A model generated the notes under the pieces. That model had not been told where the DNA came from and ran no database searches. It saw only the letters and a program-made list of their open reading frames with translations. Below are positions 1 to 9,054 of a stretch of DNA of 35,935 nucleotides, in pieces. Each line of letters begins with the position of its first letter. Within the stretch, counting starts at the first letter, position 1. The translations under genes were made by a program, and so were the position numbers. Source of the DNA: CAYPKW01 sp964411425 (GTDB taxonomy: Bacteria; Pseudomonadota; Alphaproteobacteria; Dongiales; Dongiaceae); contig CAYPKW010000024.1 in NCBI GenBank assembly GCA_964411425.1, positions 1 through 35,935 on the forward strand, given 5' to 3'.

Positions 1-70
1 CATGCGCCAGGTGAAACTTGCGCTCGACCCGTTAAACTTGATGAACCCGGGTAAGATTCTCCGGCTATAG
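1..70 (+). CDS. FAD-linked oxidase, C-terminal end (partial, truncated by window start)
   Basis: Reading frame 2 from the left edge is open and ends at the TAG at 68-70. The visible C-terminus contains ALDPLNLMNPGKIL, which matches the extreme C-terminus of the GlcD / D-lactate dehydrogenase type FAD-linked oxidases, where the motif LDPxxxxNPGK(I/L) is highly conserved. These enzymes oxidise 2-hydroxy acids using FAD. The substrate cannot be deduced from 22 residues. The stop lies 41 bases before the next gene, on the same strand. The family assignment rests only on this tail motif. Confidence 0.7.
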   Translation, partial: MRQVKLALDPLNLMNPGKILRL

Positions 71-111
71 TCGGCCGTTCGGATTGGGCGTCGGGGGAGC
101 GTGGCGGAGGA

Positions 112-600
112 ATGGACGAACGGAAGTCCGGCTTCAACCAGTTCTTCGACATCGTGGAGGAGGCGGTCGATGCCCGCACGGCGTTCCGCAGCGCGTTGGT
201 GCGCCATCTCTACGACTGGTGGATCGGCGCCAGCCGCGACGGCCTGCCGCGGCACGAGGATTTCGACATCGTCGAGCACGGCCAGATCGTCGCCAACGTC
301 TTCGTCACCGATTGCCGGCCCGACGGCAACTTCGTGTTCCGGCTGCTCGGCGAGGAGGTCATCCACATCATCGGGCGCAATCGCACGGGCGATATCGTCA
401 CCAGCGGCGCGGTCGGAGAATACGGCCACGCGCTGTTCGAGTATTACACGGACATCGCGCGGACCAGGCGCTGCATGAAGTGCCTGGGGTCGCTCAAGTT
501 CGCCGGCAAGGACTTCGCCCGTTTCGAATCGATCGACTGCCCGCTCTCCGACGACGGCGTCAGGGTGAGCCGCATCATCGGCGTGATGGACCTGCTGTAG
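112..600 (+). CDS. PAS-domain protein (PAS_5-like), 162 aa
   Basis: Small single-domain protein resembling the alphaproteobacterial PAS_5 family. The N-terminus has a helical LYDWWIGAS-type segment with GLPRHEDFD (about residues 38-58), followed by a PAS-like core with FVFRLLGEEV and IIGRNRTGDIV (about residues 74-97). No output domain (kinase, GGDEF or HTH) is attached. Known members are standalone PAS proteins of uncertain function, so a sensory role is inference. The ATG at 112 directly abuts GGAGGA, which is too close for ideal spacing; a second purine run (GGGGGAG, 93-99) may serve instead. It follows the oxidase end by 41 bases, and AsmA starts 88 bases downstream. Confidence 0.65.
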   Translation: MDERKSGFNQFFDIVEEAVDARTAFRSALVRHLYDWWIGASRDGLPRHEDFDIVEHGQIVANVFVTDCRPDGNFVFRLLGEEVIHIIGRNRTGDIVTSGAVGEYGHALFEYYTDIARTRRCMKCLGSLKFAGKDFARFESIDCPLSDDGVRVSRIIGVMDLL

Positions 601-688
601 CCGGCCGCGCGGAGCGTCGATTTTGCGCGCTTTGCGCGGTCGGTCGAGATAGACAATCCGTGCGGTCGAGGCTTACCCTTCACGCGCC

Positions 689-3600
689 ATGAAGAAATTT
701 CTCATCGGCCTCCTCGTTCTCGTCGGGTTGGCGGTCGGCGCCGTCTTCGTCGGGCCGAGCCTCGTCGATTGGGAGAGCTACAAGCCGGAGATCGCGGCGG
801 CGGCGTTCGATGCCACCGGGCGTGAGCTCGCCATCGACGGCGACATCGGGCTCAGCGTGCTGCCGGCGCCGACGCTGTCGGTGGAGGGCTTGCGCTTCGC
901 CAACGCCGCCGGCGGCAGCGCGCCCGACATGGCCACCCTCGACTCGCTCGACGTGCGGGTGGCGCTGTTTCCTCTCCTGTTAGGCAAGATCAAGGTCGAG
1001 AGCGTCACGCTGGTGCGCCCGACGGTGCTGCTGGAGCGGTTGGCCGACGGCGGCGCCAACTGGGAGTTCGCCAAGTCCGGCGCGCGATCGGAGGGGGAGG
1101 CACCGCCCGAGGTCGAGCTCGAGCTCCTGCGCATCGAGGACGGCACCATCGTCTACCGCGACGCCGCCGGCAACGAACGCAAGCTGGAAAGGCTCGGCGC
1201 CGAGGTGACGGCGGGCTCGCTCAAGGGCCCGTTCCGGGCGGCGGGCAGCATCGTCTTACGCGGTCTGCCGGCGACCTTCGAGGCGCAGGCGGGGCGCCTC
1301 GAGGAAGGCCGGCCGGCGGCGGTGGACCTCGCCGTGACGCTGCCGGAGACCGGAGCCGAACTGGGCTTCGCCGGCGAGCTTGCGCTCGATCCCGCGGGTA
1401 CCGGCGTGACCGGCACGCTGCGGGCGAGCGGGGAAAGCTTGGCGCGGCTGCTCGCCGCCGTCACGGGCGGCACGCCGGCGACGGGCCTCGTGGCCGAGGC
1501 ATTCTCGCTGACAAGCGAGATCGAGGCGACGCCGCGCGGCGCCAACTTGCGCGACTTGGCGCTCAAGCTAGGCGAGCTGTCCGCCGCCGGCGCGATCGAG
1601 ATCGCGGCCGGCCCCCCCATCGCCGCCAAGGTAATACTGGAGCTGGGCCGCCTCGACCTCGACAAGCTGATGGAGAGCAGCGGCGGCGGCGCGGGCGCGG
1701 GAGCACCGGCCGCCTTTGCCCTGCCCGAGGGTATCGTGGCCGAGTTCGAGGTGACGGCGCCGAGACTCGATTACAAACGCGGGGCGATCGAGAACGTCGC
1801 GTTGGCCGCCAAGTTGGAGGAGGGCGCGTTGGCGCTGACCGAGTTCAGCGCGCTCTTGCCCGGCGGCTCGCTGGCGGCGCTCGACGGCACGCTTGGCGCG
1901 GCCGACGGCCGACCCCGTTTCGCCGGCAGCCTCAGGCTCGCCTCGGACAACCTGCGCGGGCTGTTGGACTGGCTGCAAGTCACGCCCGCGGGCGTGTCGG
2001 CGGAGCGTCTGCGCAAGGCCTCGTTCGCGGCCAAGGTCACGGCGACGCCGGCGCAGGTCGATCTGAGCGACATCGATCTCGCGCTCGATTCGACCAGGAT
2101 AGCGGGCGGCATCGCCGTGGCGCTACCGGGCACGGGCGGGCGCAAGCGGCCCGCGTTCGGCATCGGGTTGACGGTCGATCGGCTCGACCTCGCCGGCTAC
2201 GTTCCGGCGCGGGGCGCGGCGGAGCAGCCGGGAAAAGGCCTGCCGCTCGCGGCGCTGGCGCCCTTGGCCGGCTTCGACGCCAACCTGGCCCTGCGCGTAG
2301 GCAGCCTCACCTACCACGACGAGACCGCGAAGGGGATCTCTCTCGACGGCACCATTCAGGACGGCAGGCTCACTTTGCGCGAGCTCGGCGTGAGGGACTT
2401 CGCGGGCGGTGGCGGCAAGGCGAGCGGCACGGTCGAGGACCTCGCCGGGCGGCCGCGCTTCGACCTCGGCGTCGATCTGGCGGTCAAGGACGCGACCCGC
2501 ATGCTGCGGTTCGCCGGCTTGCCCGACCCGCCGAAGAAGCTCGGCGCCTTCAAGCTCGCCGGCAAGCTCGCCGGCGGCGCCGAGGACGTGGCGTACGACA
2601 TCGCGTTCTCCGTGGCCGGCATCGGCGCCGAGGGCGGCGCCAAGGGCAAGGCGGTGCTCGGCGCAGGCCTGCCGCGCATCGACAGCGTTTTCGTATTGAA
2701 GGCGAGGGAAGCGGGGCCGCTCCTGGCCATCGCCGGGCTGCCGGGGGCGGGGGCGAAGCTGGGCGCGCTGGCGCTGACCGGCAAGGCAGCCAGCGGCGCC
2801 GACGATCTCGCATACGAAATCGAGCTGACGCTGGCCGGCATCGAGGGCCGCGCCGCCTTGAGCGGCAAGATCACGAGCCTGTCCGGCCAGCCGCGCGTCG
2901 ATACCCGCCTCGACATCGCGGCCAAGCGGCCGGCGGCGCTGCTGGCGGCGCTCGGTCTGGCGCCGGGGGTGAAGCCGGGCGTCTTGTCCGTGGCCGGCAC
3001 GCTCACCGGCGGCGCCGACAGGATGAACCTCGACCTCAGTCTGGGCGGCTTCGGCGGCGAGGCAGCGGTCAAGGGCGAGATCGCCGCCGCCGCGCCTTCC
3101 AGCCCGGCGTCGTTCGATCTCGACCTCGGCGCGAGCCACCCGGAGGCGGGCGAGCTTCTGGCGGCGTTCGGCGCCGGCAAGGCCAAGAAACTCGGCCCCT
3201 TCAAGCTGGTGGGTTCGGTCATGGGGACGCCCACCGCGGCCTCGATCAGCGGGCTCGAAATCGCCATCGGCGCCGCGCGCATCGAGGGCGAGCTGGAGGC
3301 GACCCTGGCCGGCCGGCCGCGCGTGACCGCGGCCTTCAGCGCCGGAACGCTCGACCTCGACGCGCTCATGGGGCCGGCGCCTTCGAGCCCGGCCAAGGCC
3401 GAGCGCTGGTCCAACGAGCCGCTCGAGCTTGGCGCACTCGATATCGTGGACGGCGAGGCGGAGTTGGCCTTCGACACGCTCACGTTCGGCGGCAACCGGT
3501 TCGAGCGGCTGCGGGCGAAGCTGGCGCTGGCCGACGGGACGCTGACAATCCGCGAGTTAAGCGCCGGCGCCTTCGGCGGCGCCATCGAGCTGACGGGCGA

Positions 3601-4447
3601 GCTGGCTGGGCGCGGCGTGCCGGCGCTGGCCGGCAAATTCGCCGCCAAGGAGGTGCGGATCGAGCAGGCGATGAAGGGCGGGACCATCGCCAGGCAGGTG
3701 TCCGGCCCGGTGTCGGTCGAGGCCGAGGTGGCGGGCAGCGGCGTGAGCATGGCCCAGCTCGCGCGCAGTCTCAGGGGCGAGGGCAGCCTGGGCGGCACGA
3801 TCAAGATCGCCTCCAAGGGCGAGCAGTTGGCGGGCTCGCTGCTTCTCGGCCTGGGCGGCCAGGAACTGAGCCGGCTCACCGGCGTGGACGCGCGGAATCC
3901 GCTGGCGCTGGTCAACGAGGCGTTCACGCTGTTCGTCGGCAGCGTCAACGCGCTGTCCGGAAACTTCGCGATCGAGGACGGCGTGCTGCACACCGACGAT
4001 ACGGCGCTCTCCAACGACCGGGCGAGTGCCTTCACCGTCGGCGACCTCGACATCGCCGCCTGGACCATGAACACCGTGACCGACGTGGCGCGGACCGGGG
4101 CCGAGCCTTATCTCACTATCGGGCTTGCCGGGCCGATGGACGGGCCGAACGTCAAGGTGTCCGGCACCGCCGCTGCGGCGGCCGGGACGGCGGGCACCGG
4201 GCTGCTCGGCGGCGCGTTGCAGCAACTCGTCCCAGGTGCCGCGCCGGAATCCGCCACCGGCACTGCGCCCGGCACGGGCGGGTTGCTGCAACAGCTCATC
4301 CCAGGTGCCGCGCCCGAACCGGAGCCAGCGTCCGAGGAGCCGGAACCGGCGCCGGCGGCACCCGGCGCCGCCGGCATCGAGCCTGGGGCCGAGCCTCCGC
4401 CCGGCGGCGGCCTCGAACAGTTTCTGCCGCAGCTTTTCCAGCAGTAG
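689..4447 (+). CDS. AsmA family protein, 1252 aa
   Basis: Large envelope protein of the AsmA / AsmA-like superfamily. Members are anchored in the inner membrane, have a long beta-rich periplasmic body, and are linked to outer-membrane assembly or lipid transport. One N-terminal membrane segment is visible (about residues 4-26, FLIGLLVLVGLAVGAVFVGP). The AsmA_N signature follows (VDWESYKPEI, then a GRELAIDGDI-type motif). The middle consists of repeated beta-type units with recurring LGAFKLAGKL / LGALALTGKA / LGPFKLVGSV phrases. The C-terminal AsmA_2-like region includes the LRGEGSLGGTIKI and DAxNPLALVNEAF-type motifs. The tail after about residue 1170 is Pro/Ala/Gly/Glu-rich with a repeated LLQQLIPGAAPE-like phrase. 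The ATG codes MKKFLIGLL, a normal start. The family call is secure; the cargo is unknown. Confidence 0.85.
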   Translation: MKKFLIGLLVLVGLAVGAVFVGPSLVDWESYKPEIAAAAFDATGRELAIDGDIGLSVLPAPTLSVEGLRFANAAGGSAPDMATLDSLDVRVALFPLLLGKIKVESVTLVRPTVLLERLADGGANWEFAKSGARSEGEAPPEVELELLRIEDGTIVYRDAAGNERKLERLGAEVTAGSLKGPFRAAGSIVLRGLPATFEAQAGRLEEGRPAAVDLAVTLPETGAELGFAGELALDPAGTGVTGTLRASGESLARLLAAVTGGTPATGLVAEAFSLTSEIEATPRGANLRDLALKLGELSAAGAIEIAAGPPIAAKVILELGRLDLDKLMESSGGGAGAGAPAAFALPEGIVAEFEVTAPRLDYKRGAIENVALAAKLEEGALALTEFSALLPGGSLAALDGTLGAADGRPRFAGSLRLASDNLRGLLDWLQVTPAGVSAERLRKASFAAKVTATPAQVDLSDIDLALDSTRIAGGIAVALPGTGGRKRPAFGIGLTVDRLDLAGYVPARGAAEQPGKGLPLAALAPLAGFDANLALRVGSLTYHDETAKGISLDGTIQDGRLTLRELGVRDFAGGGGKASGTVEDLAGRPRFDLGVDLAVKDATRMLRFAGLPDPPKKLGAFKLAGKLAGGAEDVAYDIAFSVAGIGAEGGAKGKAVLGAGLPRIDSVFVLKAREAGPLLAIAGLPGAGAKLGALALTGKAASGADDLAYEIELTLAGIEGRAALSGKITSLSGQPRVDTRLDIAAKRPAALLAALGLAPGVKPGVLSVAGTLTGGADRMNLDLSLGGFGGEAAVKGEIAAAAPSSPASFDLDLGASHPEAGELLAAFGAGKAKKLGPFKLVGSVMGTPTAASISGLEIAIGAARIEGELEATLAGRPRVTAAFSAGTLDLDALMGPAPSSPAKAERWSNEPLELGALDIVDGEAELAFDTLTFGGNRFERLRAKLALADGTLTIRELSAGAFGGAIELTGELAGRGVPALAGKFAAKEVRIEQAMKGGTIARQVSGPVSVEAEVAGSGVSMAQLARSLRGEGSLGGTIKIASKGEQLAGSLLLGLGGQELSRLTGVDARNPLALVNEAFTLFVGSVNALSGNFAIEDGVLHTDDTALSNDRASAFTVGDLDIAAWTMNTVTDVARTGAEPYLTIGLAGPMDGPNVKVSGTAAAAAGTAGTGLLGGALQQLVPGAAPESATGTAPGTGGLLQQLIPGAAPEPEPASEEPEPAPAAPGAAGIEPGAEPPPGGGLEQFLPQLFQQ

Positions 4448-4824
4448 GCGGCCGGGTCCGTTATCGCCGCCCGGCGCGGAATTGCGCCGACTGGAATCGC
4501 TGCTCCGGTCTTCGCCGGAGCCGGCCTCTGTTGTCGTCCCGAGCCATGCCCTGAGCGCAGCGAAGGGGCAGGGAGGGAGCAGCGAGGGACCTAGACTCGG
4601 TCGACGGATTGAATGTCATGCCGAGCGCGAGCGAGGCATCTCGACTCGCTCGGCAGGGGGTCCTTCGCTGCGCTCAGGACGACGCTGACGCGCCGAGATT
4701 CCTCGCTTCGCTCGGACAATTAACTGGGGACAGTATATTATTAGGATAATCATCTCAACGAGGACAATTTCCTAACTGATCGAGGGTCAAGGAAACTGTA
4801 TGCTGTCCCCAATATCCGCCAATA
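4448..4824. repeat. Gene-free spacer with palindromic repeats
   Basis: No convincing gene lies in these 377 bases. The left half is G+C-rich and contains a perfect 17-bp inverted repeat, with arms at 4550-4566 and 4662-4678 (core CTGAGCGCAGCGAAG). The arms enclose a further palindromic stretch around 4616-4656 built on GCCGAGCG and CGCTCGGC. The right half is clearly AT-richer and holds the GGGGACAG element listed separately. Read-through translations are Arg/Pro/Ser-rich without family features. Confidence 0.6.
4726..4810. repeat. AT-rich 85-bp element with GGGGACAG inverted termini
   Basis: The ends are a 12-bp inverted repeat with one mismatch: GGGGACAGTATA at 4726-4737 against TATGCTGTCCCC at 4799-4810. 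The interior is AT-rich compared with the surrounding G+C-rich DNA and carries a second internal dyad (TTTCC at 4768-4772 against GGAAA near 4791). A single copy of the right terminus, TATGCTGTCCCC, recurs at 31381-31392. Similar GGGGACAG(C/T)ATA termini are common around small transposase-linked repeats in Proteobacteria. Membership in such a family is inferred, and no transposase is present here. Confidence 0.5.
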
Positions 4825-5019
4825 TCACGATTCCGCTCTGGTCCGCTCGAGCACGAACACGCGGACCGCGCTGGACAGGTTGGCGGCGGGATCGCGGCCG
4901 CGGTCGATGTCCTCGACGAGGCGGTTGAGCGAGACGCCGGCGGTGGCGGCGATTTCCTTGAGCGCCCGCCAGAACGCGTCTTCGAGGGAGAGGCTGGTGC
5001 GGTGGCCGGCGAGGACCAC
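4825..5019 (-). CDS. Ribbon-helix-helix domain protein (RHH_4 type)
   Basis: A 64-residue protein with the sequence pattern of the alphaproteobacterial ribbon-helix-helix family: a beta strand AGHRTSLSLE, helix 1 DAFWRALKEIAATAG, and helix 2 VSLNRLVEDID followed by NLSSAVRVFVLE. Such proteins are usually small DNA-binding regulators; the target is unknown. The GTG at 5017-5019 is the only standard start, but relatives usually begin with a few basic residues ending KRSVVLAGH. Codons for exactly such residues (RPARKRSV) lie upstream, reaching a CTG at 5041-5043 that overlaps the fumC stop. The true start may therefore be that CTG. The gene is the last of the minus-strand unit beginning at ssrA. 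Confidence 0.75.
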   Translation of the reverse strand: MVLAGHRTSLSLEDAFWRALKEIAATAGVSLNRLVEDIDRGRDPAANLSSAVRVFVLERTRAES

Positions 5020-5039
5020 CGAGCGCTTGCGGGCCGGCC

Positions 5040-6440
<1,401 letters not shown>

Positions 6441-6472
6441 GGAGGCACTCTTAGCGGCAACTTGGTCCGCGC

Positions 6473-6838
6473 TCAACGCCGGCGCTTCGCCGCCTTCGCC
6501 CGGCGCCCGGCCTCGATCGCCTTCTTCGCCCAGGCGCGCAGGCGTTCGGGCCGCGATTGCACCTGGCGCGGCACCTCCCAGTAGGGGAAGGCGACCGTGC
6601 CGCCGTCGCCCTCATAGGCGAATTGCTCGGCGCGGAGCGCCTCGTAGTCGGCCTTGCTGCGCTCGTCCGCCTTGAAATAGAGCGTGTCCCAGGCGATGAG
6701 GCCGAAGATGGTGTCCTCGAAATAGATGCCGTAGCCGCCGAACATGGCGCGCCCCTTGACCGGCCCCAGGGGCGTCAGGCGTTGCAGCACGGTGTCGAGG
6801 AGCGGGTGGGGTTTGGGCGGCTGGCGGCGACGGCCCAT
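6473..6838 (-). CDS. TfoX/Sxy N-terminal domain protein
   Basis: A 121-residue protein containing a TfoX_N domain: PVKGRAMFGGYGIYFEDTIFGLIAWDTLYFKADE is the hallmark (split here as GRAMFGGYGIYF, about residues 29-40, and LYFKADE, about 53-59), with a later PYWEVPRQV. The C-terminus is strongly basic (KKAIEAGRRAKAAKRR). In gamma-proteobacteria TfoX/Sxy regulates competence, but standalone N-terminal-domain proteins such as this one are of unknown function. The ATG lies 3 bases after the sspB stop, so the two are almost certainly co-transcribed and translationally coupled. Confidence 0.85.
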   Translation of the reverse strand: MGRRRQPPKPHPLLDTVLQRLTPLGPVKGRAMFGGYGIYFEDTIFGLIAWDTLYFKADERSKADYEALRAEQFAYEGDGGTVAFPYWEVPRQVQSRPERLRAWAKKAIEAGRRAKAAKRRR

Positions 6839-6841
6839 GGG

Positions 6842-7300
6842 CTACTTCTTGCGGAACGCGTCGAGGGCGACGACGGGAGCGGATTTTTGCTCGGCCAGCC
6901 TCTCATCGGCGGGCCTGGCCACGTCCTTCGGCTCGCGTTTGCGTGCCCCCTCGGCGTCGAACTGGAGCGAGAACTTGACCGATGGATCGCTGAATCCCAC
7001 CACGGCGGCGAACGGGACGACGAGGCGCTCCTGCCGGTTGTTGAAGCTCAAGGTCACGGTGAAGCGGTCGTCCTCCACCTCGAGGCCCCAGAACTGATGC
7101 TCGAGCACGATGGTCATCTCGTCGGGGTACTTCTGCTTGAGCCAGTCGGCGAGGTCGGCCCCGGGGTGGGCGGTGCGAAAGGCGATGAAGAAGTGATGGC
7201 TCCCCGGCAGGCCGTGCGTCGCGACTTCCCGCAACGCCTGGCGCACGACGCCGCGCAGCGCGTCCGCCACCAGCTTGTCATACTTCAGCCGATCCACCAT
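6842..7300 (-). CDS. sspB: ClpXP adaptor SspB (alphaproteobacterial type)
   Basis: SspB binds the ssrA tag on proteins released from stalled ribosomes and delivers them to ClpXP. The 152-residue protein has the alpha-type SspB fold pattern: an N-terminal helical part (LKYDKLVADALRGVVRQAL), then GLPGSHHFFIAFRT, YPDEMTIVLEHQFWGLEVEDDRFTV-type core strands (VLEHQFWGLEV near residue 70), LSFNNRQERLVVPFAAVVGFSDPSV, and a variable linker. The C-terminal tail ends VVALDAFRKK, consistent with the ClpX-docking peptide of SspB proteins. The gene begins only about 30 bases after the end of the tmRNA coding piece on the same strand. A GGAA stretch within a small dyad precedes the ATG. Confidence 0.9.
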   Translation of the reverse strand: MVDRLKYDKLVADALRGVVRQALREVATHGLPGSHHFFIAFRTAHPGADLADWLKQKYPDEMTIVLEHQFWGLEVEDDRFTVTLSFNNRQERLVVPFAAVVGFSDPSVKFSLQFDAEGARKREPKDVARPADERLAEQKSAPVVALDAFRKK

Positions 7301-7329
7301 GCCGGTTCCGGCCGTACCCCTACGGGGCG

Positions 7330-7600
7330 AGTGGGGGGCTTCTGTTGCCCGGTGCCCCCCGGACCGCGCTTACCTAGAGACTAGGCAGCGAGAGCCAAAC
7401 GATTGTCGTTGGCACTTCTAGGTTGGCCCGATAACGGCGGTACCATGCCGAGCAAAAACCTTGCCTTTACGACGCGCGTCGATCCTGTTTCGCCCCCTCG
7501 AACCAAGCGGAGAAGGATGGTGGAGGCGCCGGGTACTGCCCCCGGGTCCGCTACGTATATGCCACAAGGCGTTTATCGCCATAGTCGGTTGCCCGACGCC
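7330..7600 (-). ncRNA. ssrA: Two-piece (circularly permuted) tmRNA
   Basis: On the minus strand the acceptor piece comes first (about 7600 to 7518) and the coding piece second (7497 to about 7330), the permuted order of alphaproteobacteria. The acceptor piece starts with a GUCGG-GCAA-CCGAC hairpin (7597-7584). It contains a T-arm CCGGG/CCCGG with a 7-nt loop and ends CGCCUCC-A-CCA, with CCA encoded at 7520-7518. The coding piece starts GGGGGCG (7497-7491), which pairs over 7 bp with CGCCUCC (one G-U), and continues GAAACAGGAUCGACG as in other tmRNAs. The tag frame at 7413-7381 reads ANDNRLALAA then TAG; with the charged alanine the tag would be AANDNRLALAA. The 20-nt spacer 7517-7498 would be processed out. 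A GGGGGGC/GCCCCCC stem (7360-7354 with 7339-7333) closes the coding piece. Outer ends are approximate. Confidence 0.93.
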
Positions 7601-7603
7601 TCT

Positions 7604-7632
7604 AATATAGGCACGATTCGGGCGTCGCGAAA
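7604..7632 (-). promoter_or_regulatory. Candidate ssrA promoter
   Basis: On the minus strand TATATT (7609-7604) is a good -10 hexamer, placed 7 bases before the hairpin that opens the acceptor piece. The matching -35 at 17-bp spacing is weak (TTTCGC, about 7632-7627). The position fits the expected RNA 5' end near 7600. Confidence 0.5.
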
Positions 7633-7690
7633 GGGGCAACGCTGGCCTCGGCCAGGCCGGGCCGCTACACTGCGAGGCCGGGGGACGACC

Positions 7691-8692
7691 ATGCCGCTTT
7701 CCCGCGACCAGGAAGCCGAGATCGAGGCGCAGCGCGCAGAGGTGCAGCCGACCCGGCGCGCCTCTGTGCCGGCGCTGGAGGAAATCCTTTACGAACCGTT
7801 ACCCGTGCTCGACCGCGGGTTCGTGCGCGTCGTCGACTACATGGGCGACGACGCGGCGATCGTGCAGGCGGCGCGAGTCTCCTACGGCAAGGGCACCAAG
7901 AAGGTGAGCGAGGACCGGGGGCTCATCGGCTACCTCATTCGCCACCGCCACACGACCCCGTTCGAGATGTGCGAGCTGAAGCTGCACGTGAAGCTGCCGA
8001 TCTTCGTCGCCCGCCAGTGGATCCGCCACCGCACCGCCAACGTGAACGAGTATTCGGCGCGCTATTCCATCCTCGACCGCGAGTTCTACGTGCCCGATCG
8101 CGACTACCTGCGCGAGGCGCACAACCTGGCCAAGGGGCAGCCGGACATGTTCCCCGAGCCGCCGCGCCACGTCGCCGCCCAGGCGCGCCGCAACCGCCAG
8201 GGCCGCGATGACATGCTGAGCCCGGCGGAGGCAGAGGAGGCCTTACGCCTCATCAAGGCGGAAGCGACGCGCGAATACACGATTTACACGAAGCTGCTCA
8301 ACGAGGACGCCGACGGCAAGGAAATCGACCCGAAGCGCCACGGCCTCGCGCGCGAGCTCGCGCGCATGGTGCTGCCGGCCAACATCTACACGCAGTGGTA
8401 CTGGAAGACCGACCTGCACAATCTCATGCACTTTCTTTCGCTGCGGGCCGACCCGCACGCGCAGTATGAGATCAGGGCCTATGCGGACGTGATGCTCGAT
8501 ATCTTGAAGCGCTGGGTGCCGGTGACGTGCGAGGCGTTCGTCGAGCACCGGCTTCATGCCGCGACGCTTTCCAAGAGCGCGCTCGCGGCGGTGCGCCGGA
8601 TGCTGGCCGGCGAAACGGTGACGGCCGAGACGAGCGGCCTCGGCAAGCGCGAGTGGGCCGAGCTGGAGGCGCTCCTGGGGCGGGAGGGATAG
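7691..8692 (+). CDS. thyX: FAD-dependent thymidylate synthase
   Basis: ThyX makes dTMP from dUMP using methylene-tetrahydrofolate and reduced FAD. The 333-residue product has the ThyX signature RHR-X7-S at residues 112-122 (RHRTANVNEYS), followed by ARYS. It also shows RHRHTTPFEMCELKLHVK-like text (RHRHTTPFEMCE) and a C-terminal RADPHAQYEIRAYADVM region, where the RxDxxAQxEIR motif contacts the nucleotide. The ATG at 7691 is chosen because the open frame upstream runs antisense through the tmRNA gene; GGCCGGGGGA lies just before this ATG. It is divergent from ssrA, so the 7600-7690 stretch should hold both promoters. A possible plus-strand -10 is TACACT near 7665. Confidence 0.94.
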   Translation: MPLSRDQEAEIEAQRAEVQPTRRASVPALEEILYEPLPVLDRGFVRVVDYMGDDAAIVQAARVSYGKGTKKVSEDRGLIGYLIRHRHTTPFEMCELKLHVKLPIFVARQWIRHRTANVNEYSARYSILDREFYVPDRDYLREAHNLAKGQPDMFPEPPRHVAAQARRNRQGRDDMLSPAEAEEALRLIKAEATREYTIYTKLLNEDADGKEIDPKRHGLARELARMVLPANIYTQWYWKTDLHNLMHFLSLRADPHAQYEIRAYADVMLDILKRWVPVTCEAFVEHRLHAATLSKSALAAVRRMLAGETVTAETSGLGKREWAELEALLGREG

Positions 8693-8724
8693 GGCGGGGA
8701 GGCCGACGGCCATCTTGAGGGCAT

Positions 8725-8753
8725 GTCATCCCGGCGAAAGCCGGGAACCATCG
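8725..8753 (+). repeat. REP-like palindromic repeat, left copy
   Basis: A 29-base unit beginning GTCAT and ending CCATCG, with a 6-bp stem CCCGGC-GAAA-GCCGGG (8730-8745). The same unit occurs inverted at 9055-9083 with 25 of 29 bases identical. It lies between the thyX stop and the GIY-YIG start. Confidence 0.8.
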
Positions 8754-8765
8754 TGAAGGCATGCG

Positions 8766-9050
8766 ATGTTCTGCGCCTATCTTCTCGCCAGCCGGCCGCG
8801 CGGAACTCTTTACATCGGCGTCACCTCGGACCTGCATCGCCGCGTCTTCGAGCACAGGACCAAGGCGGTTCCGGGATTCACCGCCCGTTACGGTGTGGAT
8901 CGGCTGGTCTGGTTCGAGCCGTACGAGACCGCGGTAGAGGCGATCCGGCGGGAGAAGCAAATGAAGGAATGGCGGCGGTCCTGGAAGATCGAGTTGGTCG
9001 AGGGCAGCAATCCACAGTGGATCGACCTTTACCCCGGCTTGGGTGCTTAA
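8766..9050 (+). CDS. Small GIY-YIG nuclease domain protein
   Basis: A 94-residue single-domain GIY-YIG endonuclease-like protein. The first strand pair reads YLLASRPRGTLYIGVTSDLHRRVFEH, in which the two GIY/YIG halves are AYLL (about residues 4-7) and LYIG (about 15-18). The arginine-bearing helix is DLHRRVFEH (22-30). RREKQMKEWRR-like text (about 61-72) contains the conserved Glu of the family, and the C-terminus WIDLYPGLG is typical of short YhbQ-like proteins. These often have nicking-type nuclease folds but no established biological role. The ATG at 8766 is 12 bases after the left palindromic repeat, and the TAA at 9048-9050 is 4 bases before the inverted copy. The gene and its repeats therefore look like one unit. 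Confidence 0.85.
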   Translation: MFCAYLLASRPRGTLYIGVTSDLHRRVFEHRTKAVPGFTARYGVDRLVWFEPYETAVEAIRREKQMKEWRRSWKIELVEGSNPQWIDLYPGLGA

Positions 9051-9054
9051 GGCG

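Noticed and set aside
2356..4074. 572-codon minus-strand frame opposite the AsmA gene
   Set aside because: Ser/Pro/Ala-rich shadow of the AsmA coding sequence with no family motif.
7403..7690. 96-codon in-frame extension of thyX upstream of 7691
   Set aside because: It runs antisense through the tmRNA gene, including the tag frame and acceptor stem, and has no thymidylate synthase homology. The ATG at 7691 begins the normal protein.
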